Shown: positions 5,797 to 6,346 of the stretch, piece after piece
How the letters are laid out: each line of letters starts with the position of its first letter
Numbering within the stretch: position 1 is the first letter of the stretch
Assembly (NCBI GenBank): GCA_023262195.1
Contig: JALRDM010000026.1
Span: 1 to 6,346, forward strand
Length of the DNA: 6,346 bases
Direction: 5' to 3'
From: Salibacteraceae bacterium
Lineage (GTDB): Bacteria > Bacteroidota > Bacteroidia > Flavobacteriales_G > Salibacteraceae
Translations under genes and position numbers: made by a program
Notes under the pieces: generated by a model
What the model saw: only the letters and a program-made list of their open reading frames with translations
Database searches by the model: none
Told to the model about the DNA's origin: nothing

Positions 5797-5939
5797 GTAG
5801 AATAGAACACATAGCGATAATTACTATTCACATTTCTATTGGTATGCATCGTTTGTGGCTGGATAGGATGGGTAAGTTATCGGATTTGCTTGAAGTATAG
5901 GTTTATGCACCTTTCCTTTTTCAACTTTCCCTGTTCAAT

Positions 5940-6346
5940 TTAAATGCCCACAACTGTTATATCCTTTTTGTCCAGCGCTTTGGTCATAAGGTGTGGCTCA
6001 ACTAATGCTGAGATTTTTGCGGAGATATTATCGATCATAGATTTCTTCGCATATGGCCTGTAGTAAACCATGCTGACTTCACGCACGGGAATGGGTTTCA
6101 CAAATCCTTTTGTCTTGGTTTTTCTTTTTGCTGAGAGACTCTTAAAATATAACTCGGGTATGAGTGTATAGCCGCCAAATTGATCGGTTAGGTTGAGTAG
6201 GGTTTCAAAAGAGCTTCCTTGAAACTCGAAGTTATCCGGCTGGTTTTGCTTCTCTTGAATATCACAGATGGTCTTGCTTTGGTTTCGAAAACAGTGCCCC
6301 TCTTCTAATAGCCAGATGTTTTGATCTTGAATGTCTTTGGGCATCA
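5940..6346 (-). CDS. oxyR: OxyR-type LysR family peroxide sensor, C-terminal part (truncated by window edge)
   Basis: 134 full codons are visible, ending in TAA at 5942-5940. The DNA-binding N-terminal half lies beyond the right edge, as OxyR is usually about 300-315 residues. The first visible Met is internal, not a start. The signature is LLEEGHCFRNQSKTICD, where the two cysteines (visible residues 18 and 27) are nine positions apart, exactly as the peroxidatic Cys199 and resolving Cys208 of E. coli OxyR (GHCLRDQ...FC). Also typical are SSFETLLNLTDQFGGYTLIP (44-63) with ELYF, and PIPVREVSMVYYRPYAKKSM (84-103) of the effector-domain core. OxyR activates catalase, peroxiredoxin and iron-storage genes when H2O2 forms the disulfide. 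No target gene is visible here. The FkbM gene downstream on the same strand is 143 bases away and probably independent. The assignment as OxyR rather than a general LysR regulator rests on the cysteine pair. Confidence 0.93.
   Translation of the reverse strand, partial: MPKDIQDQNIWLLEEGHCFRNQSKTICDIQEKQNQPDNFEFQGSSFETLLNLTDQFGGYTLIPELYFKSLSAKRKTKTKGFVKPIPVREVSMVYYRPYAKKSMIDNISAKISALVEPHLMTKALDKKDITVVGI

Noticed and set aside
5797..5939. Gene or RNA between oxyR and the FkbM gene
   Set aside because: No open frame with coding character and no stable structure beyond a 4-bp AGGT/ACCT pair was seen in these 143 bases.

Overview
The window looks like a chromosomal segment from a member of the Bacteroidota, probably a free-living, possibly aquatic, Flavobacteriales- or Cytophagales-like bacterium. 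The reasons are moderate to low GC (judged by eye), AT-rich gene starts without clear Shine-Dalgarno sequences, a long (410-residue) QueA of the type usual in this phylum, an OxyR C-terminus of Bacteroidota style, and the pairing of a TIGR03643 gene with a flavin-domain photolyase. No RNA genes, insertion sequences or CRISPR arrays were seen. The genes are intact apart from the two cut by the window edges.

Left part (1-1101, plus strand): the 3' part of a 4-oxalocrotonate decarboxylase-type gene, whose true start lies off the left edge, and then a complete small DUF427 gene. Middle (1117-2767, minus strand): a compact three-gene unit, read right to left, of a 71-residue two-helix membrane protein, a TIGR03643 protein with an apparent helix-turn-helix, and a photolyase/cryptochrome-like protein. 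The last two overlap by 4 bases (GTGA). The photolyase-like protein has no N-terminal antenna domain. It starts directly at the FAD-binding domain and carries a second alpha/beta-looking domain at its C-terminus, which makes it the most interesting object here. A 9-bp perfect inverted repeat buries the start codon of the first gene of this unit.

A roughly 300-bp non-coding stretch (2797-3103) holds a possible 22-residue hydrophobic peptide and a promoter-like sequence. Right part (3104-5050, plus strand): queA (queuosine biosynthesis) followed after 15 bases by a class I SAM-dependent methyltransferase of unknown substrate. Convergent with it, an FkbM-family methyltransferase (5002-5796, minus) overlaps it tail to tail by 49 bp. 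At the right edge is the C-terminal half of an OxyR-type peroxide sensor (minus strand) with both redox cysteines.

Functionally the window is a set of short independent units: aromatic or tryptophan ring-fission catabolism (decarboxylase), light-dependent DNA repair or light sensing (the photolyase unit, perhaps with DUF427), tRNA modification (queA), two methyltransferases, and oxidative stress control (oxyR). No single pathway links them.
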